Shown here piece after piece: positions 15,859 to 23,783 of a stretch of DNA of 64,000 nucleotides. The translations under genes and the position numbers were made by a program. This DNA is from Deferrivibrio essentukiensis (GTDB lineage: Bacteria; Chrysiogenota; Deferribacteres; Deferribacterales; Deferrivibrionaceae), in NCBI RefSeq assembly GCF_020480685.1, contig NZ_JAJAFU010000008.1:1-64000 (forward strand), in the 5' to 3' direction. The notes beneath the pieces were generated by a model. It saw nothing but the letters and a program-made list of their open reading frames with translations. It ran no database searches and was not told the origin of the DNA. The stretch's first letter is position 1. The number at the start of each line of letters is the position of its first letter.

Positions 15859-16457
15859 TTGTTATGGCAAGTCTGACAAAGTGTTGTTTTTGATGCCCTT
15901 AAAAAGTCTCCATTTGTATCATCATGTGGATCATGACAAGTTGCACACTCTAAAGTATCAGAAGAAGCCCCATAAAATTTAAAACCTGCTGACTTAACAG
16001 TTGCTAAAGCTACCAATGCAGTATTAGTTCCTGCATCATCATACTTAATAGCTACAGGGTGCTGGCCACCTGAATTATTGGTATAATCTAATTTCAAACC
16101 TGTAGTAATGCCTGCTTTTACTGGTAGCGCACTTGCAAAATCAACATTTACAGATTCTACCATACCATCATGACAAGCCATACAAGCTTGTGAAACATTA
16201 CCCAAAGTACTTCCAGGTGTTTGATTCAAAGCATCTGTTGGAGATGAATACGCAGCATAAGTGGTATCATCAAACTTGTTTGAATCATTCCACAAAGGGA
16301 TTAATGTACCTGCGTTGTGAGGTTTGTGACAACCTGAACATGCAGTAGTACCGTAATTATTGCCTGCACTTGAGAAGTCGTGTGCAGTCCCCGCAACCGC
16401 TGCAAAAAGCATGGTTGGTAAAGCCAATAAAGCTAACAACATTAAAAGTTTTTTCAT
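15855..16457 (-). CDS. Tetraheme c-type cytochrome, filament-subunit-like (copy 1)
   Basis: First gene of the sigma-54-controlled unit: an exported 200-residue cytochrome with CSGCH, CMACH, CATCH and CQTCH. A clean signal peptide (LALPTMLFAA) gives a mature start near VAGTAHDFS. The mature protein carries the motif series GTAHDF, CHKPHNAGTLIPLWND, AYSSPTDAL, CMACHDGM, HPVAIKYDD, ECATCHDPHDD and LCQTCHNN, resembling OmcE-type tetraheme filament subunits as I remember them. GGAGG sits seven bases before the ATG. Strong promoter, strong ribosome site and a downstream hairpin all suggest it is the most abundant product of the unit. Filament formation is a hypothesis. Confidence 0.9.
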   Translation of the reverse strand: MKKLLMLLALLALPTMLFAAVAGTAHDFSSAGNNYGTTACSGCHKPHNAGTLIPLWNDSNKFDDTTYAAYSSPTDALNQTPGSTLGNVSQACMACHDGMVESVNVDFASALPVKAGITTGLKLDYTNNSGGQHPVAIKYDDAGTNTALVALATVKSAGFKFYGASSDTLECATCHDPHDDTNGDFLRASKTTLCQTCHNN

Positions 16458-16504
16458 AAATACCTCCTGTCTGTTTTATGAAACAAATTTGTTGAATTAC
16501 TTAT

Positions 16505-16520
16505 AGCATTAACTGTGCCA
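16505..16520 (-). promoter_or_regulatory. Sigma-54 promoter of the outer cytochrome unit
   Basis: On the minus strand TGGCACAGTTAATGCT gives GG and GC exactly 10 bases apart, with only the first base of the -12 box (A for T) off consensus. The predicted start, near 16494, leaves a 37-base leader ending in GGAGG before the ATG at 16457. A gene for a sigma-54 activator ends 287 bp upstream. Confidence 0.75.
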
Positions 16521-16682
16521 ACAATTGTCATTTTTTTATGAACCATTGCCTACTTTAATAATCTAACGTATCGCACTATATAAAGGTGGTTCACTTATTT
16601 TCATACCAAACTTGTAAGATTTTTTGGCTTGCCAGAAAATTGATCACTTATTATTGATACAAACTGTATACAAAATACAATA

Positions 16683-16736
16683 TTTTGACACAGTGGTGGT
16701 ACACTTTTGACACACTTTTGAAACAGATTTGAAACA
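16683..16736. repeat. Tandem 11-bp direct repeats, probable activator-binding array
   Basis: Four copies of TTTTGAMACA-type decamers start at 16683 (TTTTGACACA), 16705 (TTTTGACACA), 16716 (TTTTGAAACA) and 16727 (ATTTGAAACA); a degenerate copy (TGGTGGTACA) fills 16694. All are 11 bp apart, so they face the same side of the helix. They lie about 190-240 bp upstream of the predicted sigma-54 start, the usual distance for enhancer sites. Confidence 0.65.
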
Positions 16737-16806
16737 TTAACAATAAAAGATTGGACAACGACACAAATCGATACTAATTTTCAGTTTAACAGAGAACTGC
16801 CCGAAG

Positions 16807-18108
16807 CTATTTAATGCCGTGCCTGTCCAGCATTCTATATAGTGTAGATCTGCTAATTCCCAAAGCTTCCGCTACTTTGACCTTATTGCCATTATAATCA
16901 TCAAGGGCTTTTATTAAGGCATTCTTATCGACAAGTACATTCTCTGCCTTGTCAATTGGACAGAGATTGAGGTCTGTTTTTAAAATAACACCGCTATCTT
17001 TAGCTTTTACTATTGCATTTCTGATAACATTTTCAAGCTCTCTAATATTCCCGGGAAAGTCGTATTTTAGAAGACATTTTTCAGCTTCTTTGGAAAGTTT
17101 CAAAATTTCTCCACCTTCAGCATATTTTTTTAGAAAATAATTGGCGAGGGGAAGTATATCTGACTTTCTTTCCCTCAATGGCGGTAATTTAATTTCAGCA
17201 ACCTTTAATCTAAAATATAAATCTTTTCTAAACTTCCCATCTTTAACCTTATTTTCAAGGTTTACATTGGTTGCAAAAACATACCTTACATTGAGCTTTA
17301 TTTCCTTTTTACCTCCTACTCTCCTAATAGTGTTTTCTTGCAAAACTCTCAATAATTTTACCTGAATATCAAGCTCAAGATCGCCTATTTCGTCTAAAAA
17401 TAGAGTCCCATTGTTTGCAAGTTCAAAATATCCCTTTTTATCTTTATCTGCGCCTGTAAATGAGCCTTTTTCATATCCAAAAAGTTCAGATTCCAAAAGA
17501 GAAGCCGGAATCGCATTACAATTTACGGCAAAAAACTCATTATTCTTTCTGTTACTATACTTATGAATTAGGTTAGCTATTACTTCTTTACCTGTTCCAC
17601 TTTCACCCAAAATTAAAACTGGCATATCACTTTTAGCTATCTTAGCCAACTCCTTCAATATTTGCACAAAGCTAGGAGAATTGGCTATAATTTCGTCTTT
17701 ATTTTCTGTTTCTGTGTTGTTATTGTTTTCTACCGAAATTGCAGCCTCTTGCCTCTTTTCATAATTTTCAATTATTCTTTTTAAATCTTTAATTTTGAAA
17801 GGCTTGCTCAAATATTCATAAGCCCCCTCTTGTATTGACTTTATTGTCAGCTCGCTTGTACCAAAGGCAGTTATTAATATAAAAATAGCATCGTTACCTT
17901 CACTTTTTATCCTTCTGAGAAGCTCAAGTCCGTCAAGCTCATTCATAACAAAGTCACATATTATAACGTCAAATTTTTCCTTTTTTAATATATCGTAGGC
18001 GTGTATTCCATCATAAGCGACTTTAACATCATAGTCTTTTTGAAGCCCCATTTTAATTATTTCTCTTGAGTTTTTGTCGTCATCAACCACTAACACTTTA
18101 AGCTTCAT
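16807..18108 (-). CDS. Sigma-54-dependent response regulator (NtrC family)
   Basis: Phosphorylation-controlled activator that opens sigma-54 promoters by ATP hydrolysis. REC domain (1-120) with phospho-acceptor D52; AAA+ domain with Walker A GESGTGKE (168-175), the sigma-54 contact loop GSFTGA (215-220, a Ser variant of GAFTGA), Walker [11 protein letters not shown] and an arginine-finger region [12 protein letters not shown]-terminal Fis-type helix-turn-helix ending [17 protein letters not shown]. It overlaps the kinase gene by 11 bases. The nearest sigma-54 promoter lies 287 bp beyond its stop, with tandem repeats between, so it probably activates the tetraheme cytochrome unit. The Ser in the contact loop is tolerated in some family members. 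Confidence 0.94.
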   Translation of the reverse strand: MKLKVLVVDDDKNSREIIKMGLQKDYDVKVAYDGIHAYDILKKEKFDVIICDFVMNELDGLELLRRIKSEGNDAIFILITAFGTSELTIKSIQEGAYEYLSKPFKIKDLKRIIENYEKRQEAAISVENNNNTETENKDEIIANSPSFVQILKELAKIAKSDMPVLILGESGTGKEVIANLIHKYSNRKNNEFFAVNCNAIPASLLESELFGYEKGSFTGADKDKKGYFELANNGTLFLDEIGDLELDIQVKLLRVLQENTIRRVGGKKEIKLNVRYVFATNVNLENKVKDGKFRKDLYFRLKVAEIKLPPLRERKSDILPLANYFLKKYAEGGEILKLSKEAEKCLLKYDFPGNIRELENVIRNAIVKAKDSGVILKTDLNLCPIDKAENVLVDKNALIKALDDYNGNKVKVAEALGISRSTLYRMLDRHGIK

Positions 18109-19462
18109 AATAATTAACCGGTATCCTTATCCCAAAAGTTGTATTTTTATTGTTTGATTCAAAGTATATTTCACCCTTTAAAGCCTCTGCCAACTCTTTA
18201 CAAACGGATAATCCGAGGCCGGTACCTTTGCCGGTTTTTTTAGTGGAAAAAAACGGATTAAATATTTTATCAATAACCTCTTTCGGCACACCTTTCCCAT
18301 TGTCTGTTACCGAAATATCCACGATTGGCTTCTTGATTATAGATTTTACTTCAATTTGACCATTATCAGCTCCAATACTATCAGCTGAATTTTTTATAAA
18401 ATTAAAAAGTATCTGCTCTATAAATCCCCTATCAGAAACGATGTCATAATCTGATGTAGAATAAGTAATTTTAATATTGTCAGAAATTGTAAAAGATATA
18501 TCCTGAATCAAATTCTCTATCAGCACTTTCAAGTTAAACTCTTCTATATTTGGGTCAGGTTTTTTTGAGGCATAAAGATAATTTTTGATTATAGTCTTCA
18601 TTTTAGATGTCTGTCTTACAATACTTTCTGCCCTTTCTTTTACAAACTCATCTTCATACATTTCAAGCAATAAATCAGCGTTGCCCAAAATAACGTGAAT
18701 AGGCGTGCCAAGCTCGTGAGCCATTTTAGATGCAAATTGACCAAGAAGTGAAATTTTTTCAAGCTGATTAACTTTTTCATTAAGAGCAATTTCACGTTCT
18801 TCAATTTTTTTCACGACCAAATACAGCATAAAAATATATGCTATAAAACCTAAAAGAGTAAATATGGAAGCCCTCACTCTGACATGATTAATATTATGTA
18901 TTACATTGGTAGCATTTTTATAAACTTCCATTACCCCTTTTATTTCGCCGGAAAAAACAACAGGTATATAAATTTCTTGTACATATTCAACATTTTTTAT
19001 ATTCATGAGATAATGAGCGCTTTCAACTTTATCTATATGTTTAATCTCATAAAAATTTTCCCCTTTTAAAGCTATCTTCAGCCCATCACTTTCATTATTC
19101 AAGCTTAATAACTGCTTTGAATTTTTCACAGCTAATCGCTTACCTTTATTATCATAAACTACAATATCAATTAATTCCGGTTCAAAATCAAGACTGTTAA
19201 AAAGTGTAGAAAAGTCAATATACTCATTCCATAAATTTCTATATACATAAAGACTTGTCTTACTCATTAATATATTTCTAAACTTTGCATCAAAAGATTC
19301 CTGTTCACTTTTAATAATAAAATTTTTAAAATCTTGATAAATCATAATATTCATAAGAAACAGCAATCCGAAAACAATAGTTACAGTAGTAATAAGAAAT
19401 TTCTGTGTCAAAGATATCCTGTCAAAGAAATACGCTAACCTGCCAATTATATTTTTAATCAA
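18098..19462 (-). CDS. Membrane sensor histidine kinase
   Basis: Likely kinase for the sigma-54 regulator that follows. The 454-residue chain has a membrane helix near the N-terminus, an extracytoplasmic sensor of roughly 140 residues, a second helix, then a kinase core: H-box MAHELGTPIHV, N-box NFIKNSADSIG, G1 DNGKGVPKEV and G2 GKGTGLGLSVCKELAE. The signal sensed is unknown; an unfamiliar periplasmic domain in this locus might sense redox state or an electron acceptor. The start is not an ATG: I prefer the TTG at 19462, which follows AGGTGG and comes right after the stop of the propeller lipoprotein gene; another TTG at 19489 has no ribosome site. Confidence 0.9.
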   Translation of the reverse strand: MIKNIIGRLAYFFDRISLTQKFLITTVTIVFGLLFLMNIMIYQDFKNFIIKSEQESFDAKFRNILMSKTSLYVYRNLWNEYIDFSTLFNSLDFEPELIDIVVYDNKGKRLAVKNSKQLLSLNNESDGLKIALKGENFYEIKHIDKVESAHYLMNIKNVEYVQEIYIPVVFSGEIKGVMEVYKNATNVIHNINHVRVRASIFTLLGFIAYIFMLYLVVKKIEEREIALNEKVNQLEKISLLGQFASKMAHELGTPIHVILGNADLLLEMYEDEFVKERAESIVRQTSKMKTIIKNYLYASKKPDPNIEEFNLKVLIENLIQDISFTISDNIKITYSTSDYDIVSDRGFIEQILFNFIKNSADSIGADNGQIEVKSIIKKPIVDISVTDNGKGVPKEVIDKIFNPFFSTKKTGKGTGLGLSVCKELAEALKGEIYFESNNKNTTFGIRIPVNYYEA

Positions 19463-19463
19463 T

Positions 19464-20555
19464 CTACCACCTAAGCATAGGCTCTTCAACCGTCATATTT
19501 TTTCGAGCTTTCTTGTATATATCACTCAAATATTGAAAAACAACCAATCTTCTATTCGGTGCATCAAGCACATATATCCTATCCTTTGAATCAATAATTA
19601 TATCTTTGGGATTGTTAAATCCCCCCAAATATACAGACGGCTTCTGATCGCCCATATAGTATAAAAATGTTCCATCCTGACCATATATTTTAAACCCATT
19701 TGAAGCGATGTCAACTATATATATGTGCCCTTCAGAGTCAAAAGCGATTCCGTTAGGAAAATTTAGCGCCCACAAATTATCCCCCGGCTCGAGTAAATCT
19801 TTTATAAGATTACCATCTTTATCATAAATAAAAACCTTACCGACAAATTTTGAAACAGCAAAAATTCTCCCGGTGCCATTTTCAACAGCCAAAGCAACTG
19901 GTGCAGGAACTTTTTCAATACTCTTTACAAACTTGCCATCGAGAGTCAGTATGTCGATTTTACCAAACAGCTGATCTGACACATATATTTTACCATCATA
20001 AACATAAAGGTCTGTTATATCTTTATAAAGTCCCGTAGAATCAAAACTTCCGCCACTTTCAAATTTCTTAAGATCTTCATCTTTAACTTTCTTACCATAT
20101 GACCATAAGACCTTTTTATCTTCATTTATTTCCATTATACTTCCAGAAGCTCTGTTAGCAATAAAGATTCTTCCATCGGGAGTAACATCAATGGCACATG
20201 GCATTATACTGCCAAAATTCAAATCTCTAATCTCCTGTTTTACAAAGTCAATAATCTGTATCTTAAAGGCAATCGGAGAAGCAATATAAACTTTACCTTT
20301 CCCGTCAGTAGCCATTCTGATTGACCTGTTTTCTATCCACTTAACATTAACATCACCAACTAATTCTTTTAAGATTGCACTCTTCCCGCTCTCCTTTTTT
20401 GGGAATTCATTAGAATTGGTAATAACTCTCAAAGCCTGTATTTTTGGATTTGCTGACTCTTTTGGCCATACATACTCATCCAATACAAATTTCGGAGGTT
20501 TAGAAGCACAGCCAAATATAACAAATACAATAAAAATAAAAAATAATTTCCTCAT
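19464..20555 (-). CDS. NHL-repeat beta-propeller lipoprotein
   Basis: Predicted 363-residue lipoprotein: signal peptide MRKLFFIFIVFVIFGCASK with lipobox VIFGC. The mature part shows about six propeller blades of the NHL type, for example CAIDVTPDGRIFIANRASG, ALNFPNGIAFDSEGHIYIVD and PKDIIIDSKDRIYVLDAPNRRLVVFQY. TAGGAG eight bases upstream fixes the ATG at 20555. It sits between the octaheme cytochrome gene and the histidine kinase gene and probably shares their mRNA. Propeller lipoproteins may tether or dock cytochromes at the outer membrane; this is context-based inference. It is similar in plan, but not closely in sequence, to the other two propellers in the locus. Confidence 0.83.
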   Translation of the reverse strand: MRKLFFIFIVFVIFGCASKPPKFVLDEYVWPKESANPKIQALRVITNSNEFPKKESGKSAILKELVGDVNVKWIENRSIRMATDGKGKVYIASPIAFKIQIIDFVKQEIRDLNFGSIMPCAIDVTPDGRIFIANRASGSIMEINEDKKVLWSYGKKVKDEDLKKFESGGSFDSTGLYKDITDLYVYDGKIYVSDQLFGKIDILTLDGKFVKSIEKVPAPVALAVENGTGRIFAVSKFVGKVFIYDKDGNLIKDLLEPGDNLWALNFPNGIAFDSEGHIYIVDIASNGFKIYGQDGTFLYYMGDQKPSVYLGGFNNPKDIIIDSKDRIYVLDAPNRRLVVFQYLSDIYKKARKNMTVEEPMLRW

Positions 20556-20565
20556 ATCCCAACTC

Positions 20566-21501
20566 CTACAATTTATCATTATGACATTTTAAACACAATT
20601 CCATAAAATCCGTTACATCCTGTTGAAATAACTGCTTGGATTTACCGTAATGAGGGTTGTGACACGACACACATGATAATTCTTCCCCCGTGCTTCGAAT
20701 GATTTTATCGGAAGTAGGGTGCGCATTGGAATTAAAATTAGCAAGTACATGAACACCTGACTTTTTATCGGTATGACAGTTATTACATATCCCATTAATT
20801 TTATCATTTAAAAGAAATTTCAACTCTGATCCGTGAGGGTCATGGCAAATGTTACAATAGCCGGCTACTGTCGGACCGTGGGCAAACTTGGCCTCAAACA
20901 TTGCCGACTGAAATTCCTGATGGCACTGCAAACACTTTGTAGAAACCGGTTGCGTAGGGGTAAAATAGTTATTTTTATCGTGGCACTGAAAACATTGTAT
21001 TGCAGCAACAGGGCCGTGTACAAACTTTGTCTTAGTTTTTTCTTTATGGCATTTCATACAATCGGACGACTTCTCAAAGCTATGACAACTCACACATAAA
21101 GTCTTATTTTCATCCATATGGAAAAAAGTTTTCTTTTTTACTTTATCCCTATATGCAACTGTAGAAGTTTTGAAAAATATTTTCAAATTTTGCTGTGAAC
21201 CTTTGTAGTCGATAAGTATGTCATTCTCATCTTTATCTAAAGTTACACTTTTCATAAAAACGTATTTTTCTCCATCTTTGGAAGCCAATTTTCTAAAGTT
21301 ACCAATCTCTTCTACCTTATTATTAGTCTTAATAGTAAACTCTTCAGATTTTTTTACATATCCTACTATATGAATGGTCCTATTAAATACAACGGTATTA
21401 TTTGTAGGATATACAATAGTTAAATCTGCGGAATAAGCCTTTGTAAAAACAAAAAACAGCAATAAACTAATCAAATATATTTTTTTCACACGCTTTCTCA
21501 T
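20566..21501 (-). CDS. Octaheme c-type cytochrome with N-terminal beta domain
   Basis: Exported 311-residue protein with eight CxxCH sites (CVSCH, CMKCH, CFQCH, CLQCH, CNICH, CNNCH, CVSCH, CLKCH), all in the C-terminal two thirds. A signal peptide (ending KAYSA) is followed by about 100 haem-free residues rich in beta-strand patterns (LTIVYPTNNTVVFNRTIHIVGYV), probably an immunoglobulin-like domain. The haem part uses FVHGPVAAIQCFQCH and FAHGPTVAGYCNICHDPHG repeats, shared with the 438-residue cytochrome two genes upstream. The ATG has no strong ribosome site but overlaps the end of the thioredoxin-fold/TPR gene, so translation is probably coupled. Confidence 0.88.
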   Translation of the reverse strand: MRKRVKKIYLISLLLFFVFTKAYSADLTIVYPTNNTVVFNRTIHIVGYVKKSEEFTIKTNNKVEEIGNFRKLASKDGEKYVFMKSVTLDKDENDILIDYKGSQQNLKIFFKTSTVAYRDKVKKKTFFHMDENKTLCVSCHSFEKSSDCMKCHKEKTKTKFVHGPVAAIQCFQCHDKNNYFTPTQPVSTKCLQCHQEFQSAMFEAKFAHGPTVAGYCNICHDPHGSELKFLLNDKINGICNNCHTDKKSGVHVLANFNSNAHPTSDKIIRSTGEELSCVSCHNPHYGKSKQLFQQDVTDFMELCLKCHNDKL

Positions 21502-22405
21502 AATATTCGCTGGCTTTTTCGTAATTTCCTAATTTTGCATAATTTTTTGCTAACAAGTAGTATAACTTACCCTTACTTGGAAAAATATTTTCAATGTTTT
21601 TCAAAATATCAAGGGATTCATTATATTTCCCACTCAGATATTGCACATAGGCAATATAAAATTTTGCATTCATATTAAATGCAATAGTATTCAACATTTT
21701 GTTTGCATCGTCATACTTTCCAAGCATTATATATACTTCACTCAGTTTAAGTTTTTCAAGCTGATTTAATCCATCAACTTCAATCTCTGCCAATCTTCTT
21801 TCCGCATCATCTTTTTGACCGTCCTCGATTAATCTTTTAACAAAATTAATCTTTGGTAATTCGCTTCTCTTTGTAACAACCTTGTTATTACTTTGAAATT
21901 GTTCATATTCCTCTTTAGTAATTTTACCCCGCAAATAGTCAATATATCGGCCTACTTTCGCCACATATTGACCTTGATACCCCAAAGCATCAATAATCAT
22001 ATTTTCTTCATTTAAAAATATTGTTACAGGAAGAGTAAACAGCCCCCAATCAACCAAGATGTCACCTTTAAATTTAACAAAATATATATTCTTTGTATTT
22101 TCAAACTTAATCCCGGCAATCTCGTTAGCATTTTTACCGGAAACTTCAACTGCAAAACAAACGATGTCTTTCTCGTCACATATTTTTAAAAATTTTGTTA
22201 AGATGTCAATACTTATCTGCTTGTTTGAATCCCACACCAATACCATCTTTTTATCTTTTATACCGGCTGCTTTTTCAATAGGCTTATCCAAAGATTCAAA
22301 TTCTGATAAATCGATCTTATCATTAATCTTCAGATTTTTAATTGGAAAAGCATATGATATATTAGCAATAGCAAATACTATTAACAAAAATAATGTTCTA
22401 ATCAT
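21467..22405 (-). CDS. Periplasmic thioredoxin-fold/TPR protein
   Basis: Exported 312-residue protein with a signal peptide (about 1-19, ISYA). The first half reads as a thioredoxin/TlpA-like fold, with a strand KKMVLVWDSN and the conserved cis-proline stretch LFTLPVTIFLNEENMI, but the usual CxxC is absent (DSNKQIS), so it should be redox-inactive. The second half has TPR-like helical repeats (KLYYLLAKNYAKLGNYEKASEYYEKA). It sits between two multiheme cytochrome genes and overlaps the octaheme gene, so a role as an assembly chaperone for cytochromes is attractive but unproven. I use the ATG at 22405, after AAGGTG, rather than a GTG three codons earlier. Confidence 0.75.
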   Translation of the reverse strand: MIRTLFLLIVFAIANISYAFPIKNLKINDKIDLSEFESLDKPIEKAAGIKDKKMVLVWDSNKQISIDILTKFLKICDEKDIVCFAVEVSGKNANEIAGIKFENTKNIYFVKFKGDILVDWGLFTLPVTIFLNEENMIIDALGYQGQYVAKVGRYIDYLRGKITKEEYEQFQSNNKVVTKRSELPKINFVKRLIEDGQKDDAERRLAEIEVDGLNQLEKLKLSEVYIMLGKYDDANKMLNTIAFNMNAKFYIAYVQYLSGKYNESLDILKNIENIFPSKGKLYYLLAKNYAKLGNYEKASEYYEKACEKNIFD

Positions 22406-22415
22406 AACAGTCACC

Positions 22416-23732
22416 TTATTCTGTATATTTTACAGGATTGAGACGATCATACTCTTTCGGCTTGTGGCAACCTACCACACAGCTACCGCCGGTCTTTGTT
22501 TTTGTGAAATTAATAGGCAATTCCCAACCACCACTGCCAAAAGGTACAGATTTTCTTACATGATTTTGCTGATTTGAAGCATGCACCTCATGACAAGCTT
22601 TACAGCTTCTGCCTTTACCTTTAATCATAACGTGAAGATAATGAAGATTCCTATCCCCATTTCTAAAACCAGTATATTTTGTTGTATTTGAATATTTTAA
22701 CACATCATCATTATGACAATTGAAGCATAACTGATACAATCCATCAACATACTGATTGTAAAACTTTTTAGGAAAAGCCATTTTTAAAATAAATGGGTTA
22801 TCAGAGCCATGCACGTTATGGCAAGCTGCACATCCATCCGATGCAACAGGTCCATGAACATACTTAGATTCCTTGACTCTTTTTGCAATATCCCCATGAC
22901 ATTCAAAACAAACATTTTTTTCATCGGATTTTAACAACTTACCATATGCAGATGCATGAGGGTTGTGACATTCGGCACATTCTCCGTCAGCCACAGGTTT
23001 ATGCTGGAACTTTGCCGTATCAACAAATTTTGACAAATTTTTATTCTCTTTATGACAACTCATACATAGCTCTTTTTCAGACTTTGCATTTAAGTGAAAC
23101 GGTGCATCAGAGTTGTGAGGGTCATGGCATTTTGCGCACCCCTCTTTTACAGGTTTGTGAACAAATTTATTATTAAAGTCATCTTTTTTATCATTATGAC
23201 ACTTATAACATATTTTATCTTCTGAATCTCTCAATTGGTATTTATAATCGGAGGCATGTGGGTCGTGGCAAGAAGCACACTCACCCACTGCTACCGGACC
23301 ATGCAAAAACTTTTTAACTGTCTTATTATTTTCATGGCATTGAAAACAGGTATCCGATTCTTTTTTCCCGATTATAAAATACTTATTATTGGCACCATGA
23401 GGATTATGGCAAGTTGTACATGAGCCGTCAGTAACAGGAGCATGCACATATTTACCATCAACTTTATTATCATGACACATAATACATACAGGCTGGTCAC
23501 CTGTCGGTGAAGCAAAATCAATAAAGCTCTTTGGCTTCTCTGAATGCTTCTTATAATTTTCCTCACTTGCAGCATGGCATACATTGCACTGACCAGCAGA
23601 TACCGGACCATGAGTAAACTGATTTTTCATAATATCAGTATGGCAGTTTCCGGTAGTACATGTCACTGCGTATGCATTAAAAGTAAGCAACATAAAAACA
23701 AATAAATAGCCTAACAACTTCATTGACTTCAT
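22416..23732 (-). CDS. Multiheme c-type cytochrome (13 CxxCH plus two variant sites)
   Basis: Exported 438-residue cytochrome. After a signal peptide (LLTFNAYA) there are 13 canonical CxxCH sites, plus CTTGNCH (CX4CH) at the mature N-terminus and CVVGCH (CX3CH) near the C-terminus. Most of the chain is a repeated unit of the form [FY]xHGPVxxGxCxxCHxPH followed by a second CxxCH, seen about six times, which would build a linear stack of haems. The C-terminal 90 residues carry fewer haems (KACHEVHAS, GGWELPINF). GGAGG lies seven bases before the ATG. It follows the 28-haem gene by 51 bp. Likely a periplasmic wire or surface component; location not provable from sequence. Confidence 0.9.
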   Translation of the reverse strand: MKSMKLLGYLFVFMLLTFNAYAVTCTTGNCHTDIMKNQFTHGPVSAGQCNVCHAASEENYKKHSEKPKSFIDFASPTGDQPVCIMCHDNKVDGKYVHAPVTDGSCTTCHNPHGANNKYFIIGKKESDTCFQCHENNKTVKKFLHGPVAVGECASCHDPHASDYKYQLRDSEDKICYKCHNDKKDDFNNKFVHKPVKEGCAKCHDPHNSDAPFHLNAKSEKELCMSCHKENKNLSKFVDTAKFQHKPVADGECAECHNPHASAYGKLLKSDEKNVCFECHGDIAKRVKESKYVHGPVASDGCAACHNVHGSDNPFILKMAFPKKFYNQYVDGLYQLCFNCHNDDVLKYSNTTKYTGFRNGDRNLHYLHVMIKGKGRSCKACHEVHASNQQNHVRKSVPFGSGGWELPINFTKTKTGGSCVVGCHKPKEYDRLNPVKYTE

Positions 23733-23783
23733 TAAAATCCTCCAGCAATTTTTAAGAACGAATTAAGCAATTTATATACCAAA

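Larger units (their letters stand above)
16458..16806. other. 349-bp control region between the sigma-54 regulator gene and the cytochrome unit
   Basis: The region lacks a credible gene. It holds the sigma-54 promoter near the cytochrome gene, the 11-bp repeats toward the regulator gene, and between them an imperfect inverted repeat around 16621-16642 (TTTTTTGGC, two bases, GCCAGAAAA). No clear terminator follows the regulator gene, so read-through from it is possible. No cyclic-dinucleotide (GEMM) riboswitch pattern is visible in the short leader. Confidence 0.7.

Noticed and set aside
16457-16494. GEMM-type cyclic-dinucleotide riboswitch in front of cytochrome genes
   Set aside because: The predicted leaders (16457-16494 and 10187-10199) are too short, and no GEMM-like conserved core is visible in the upstream regions on the minus strand.
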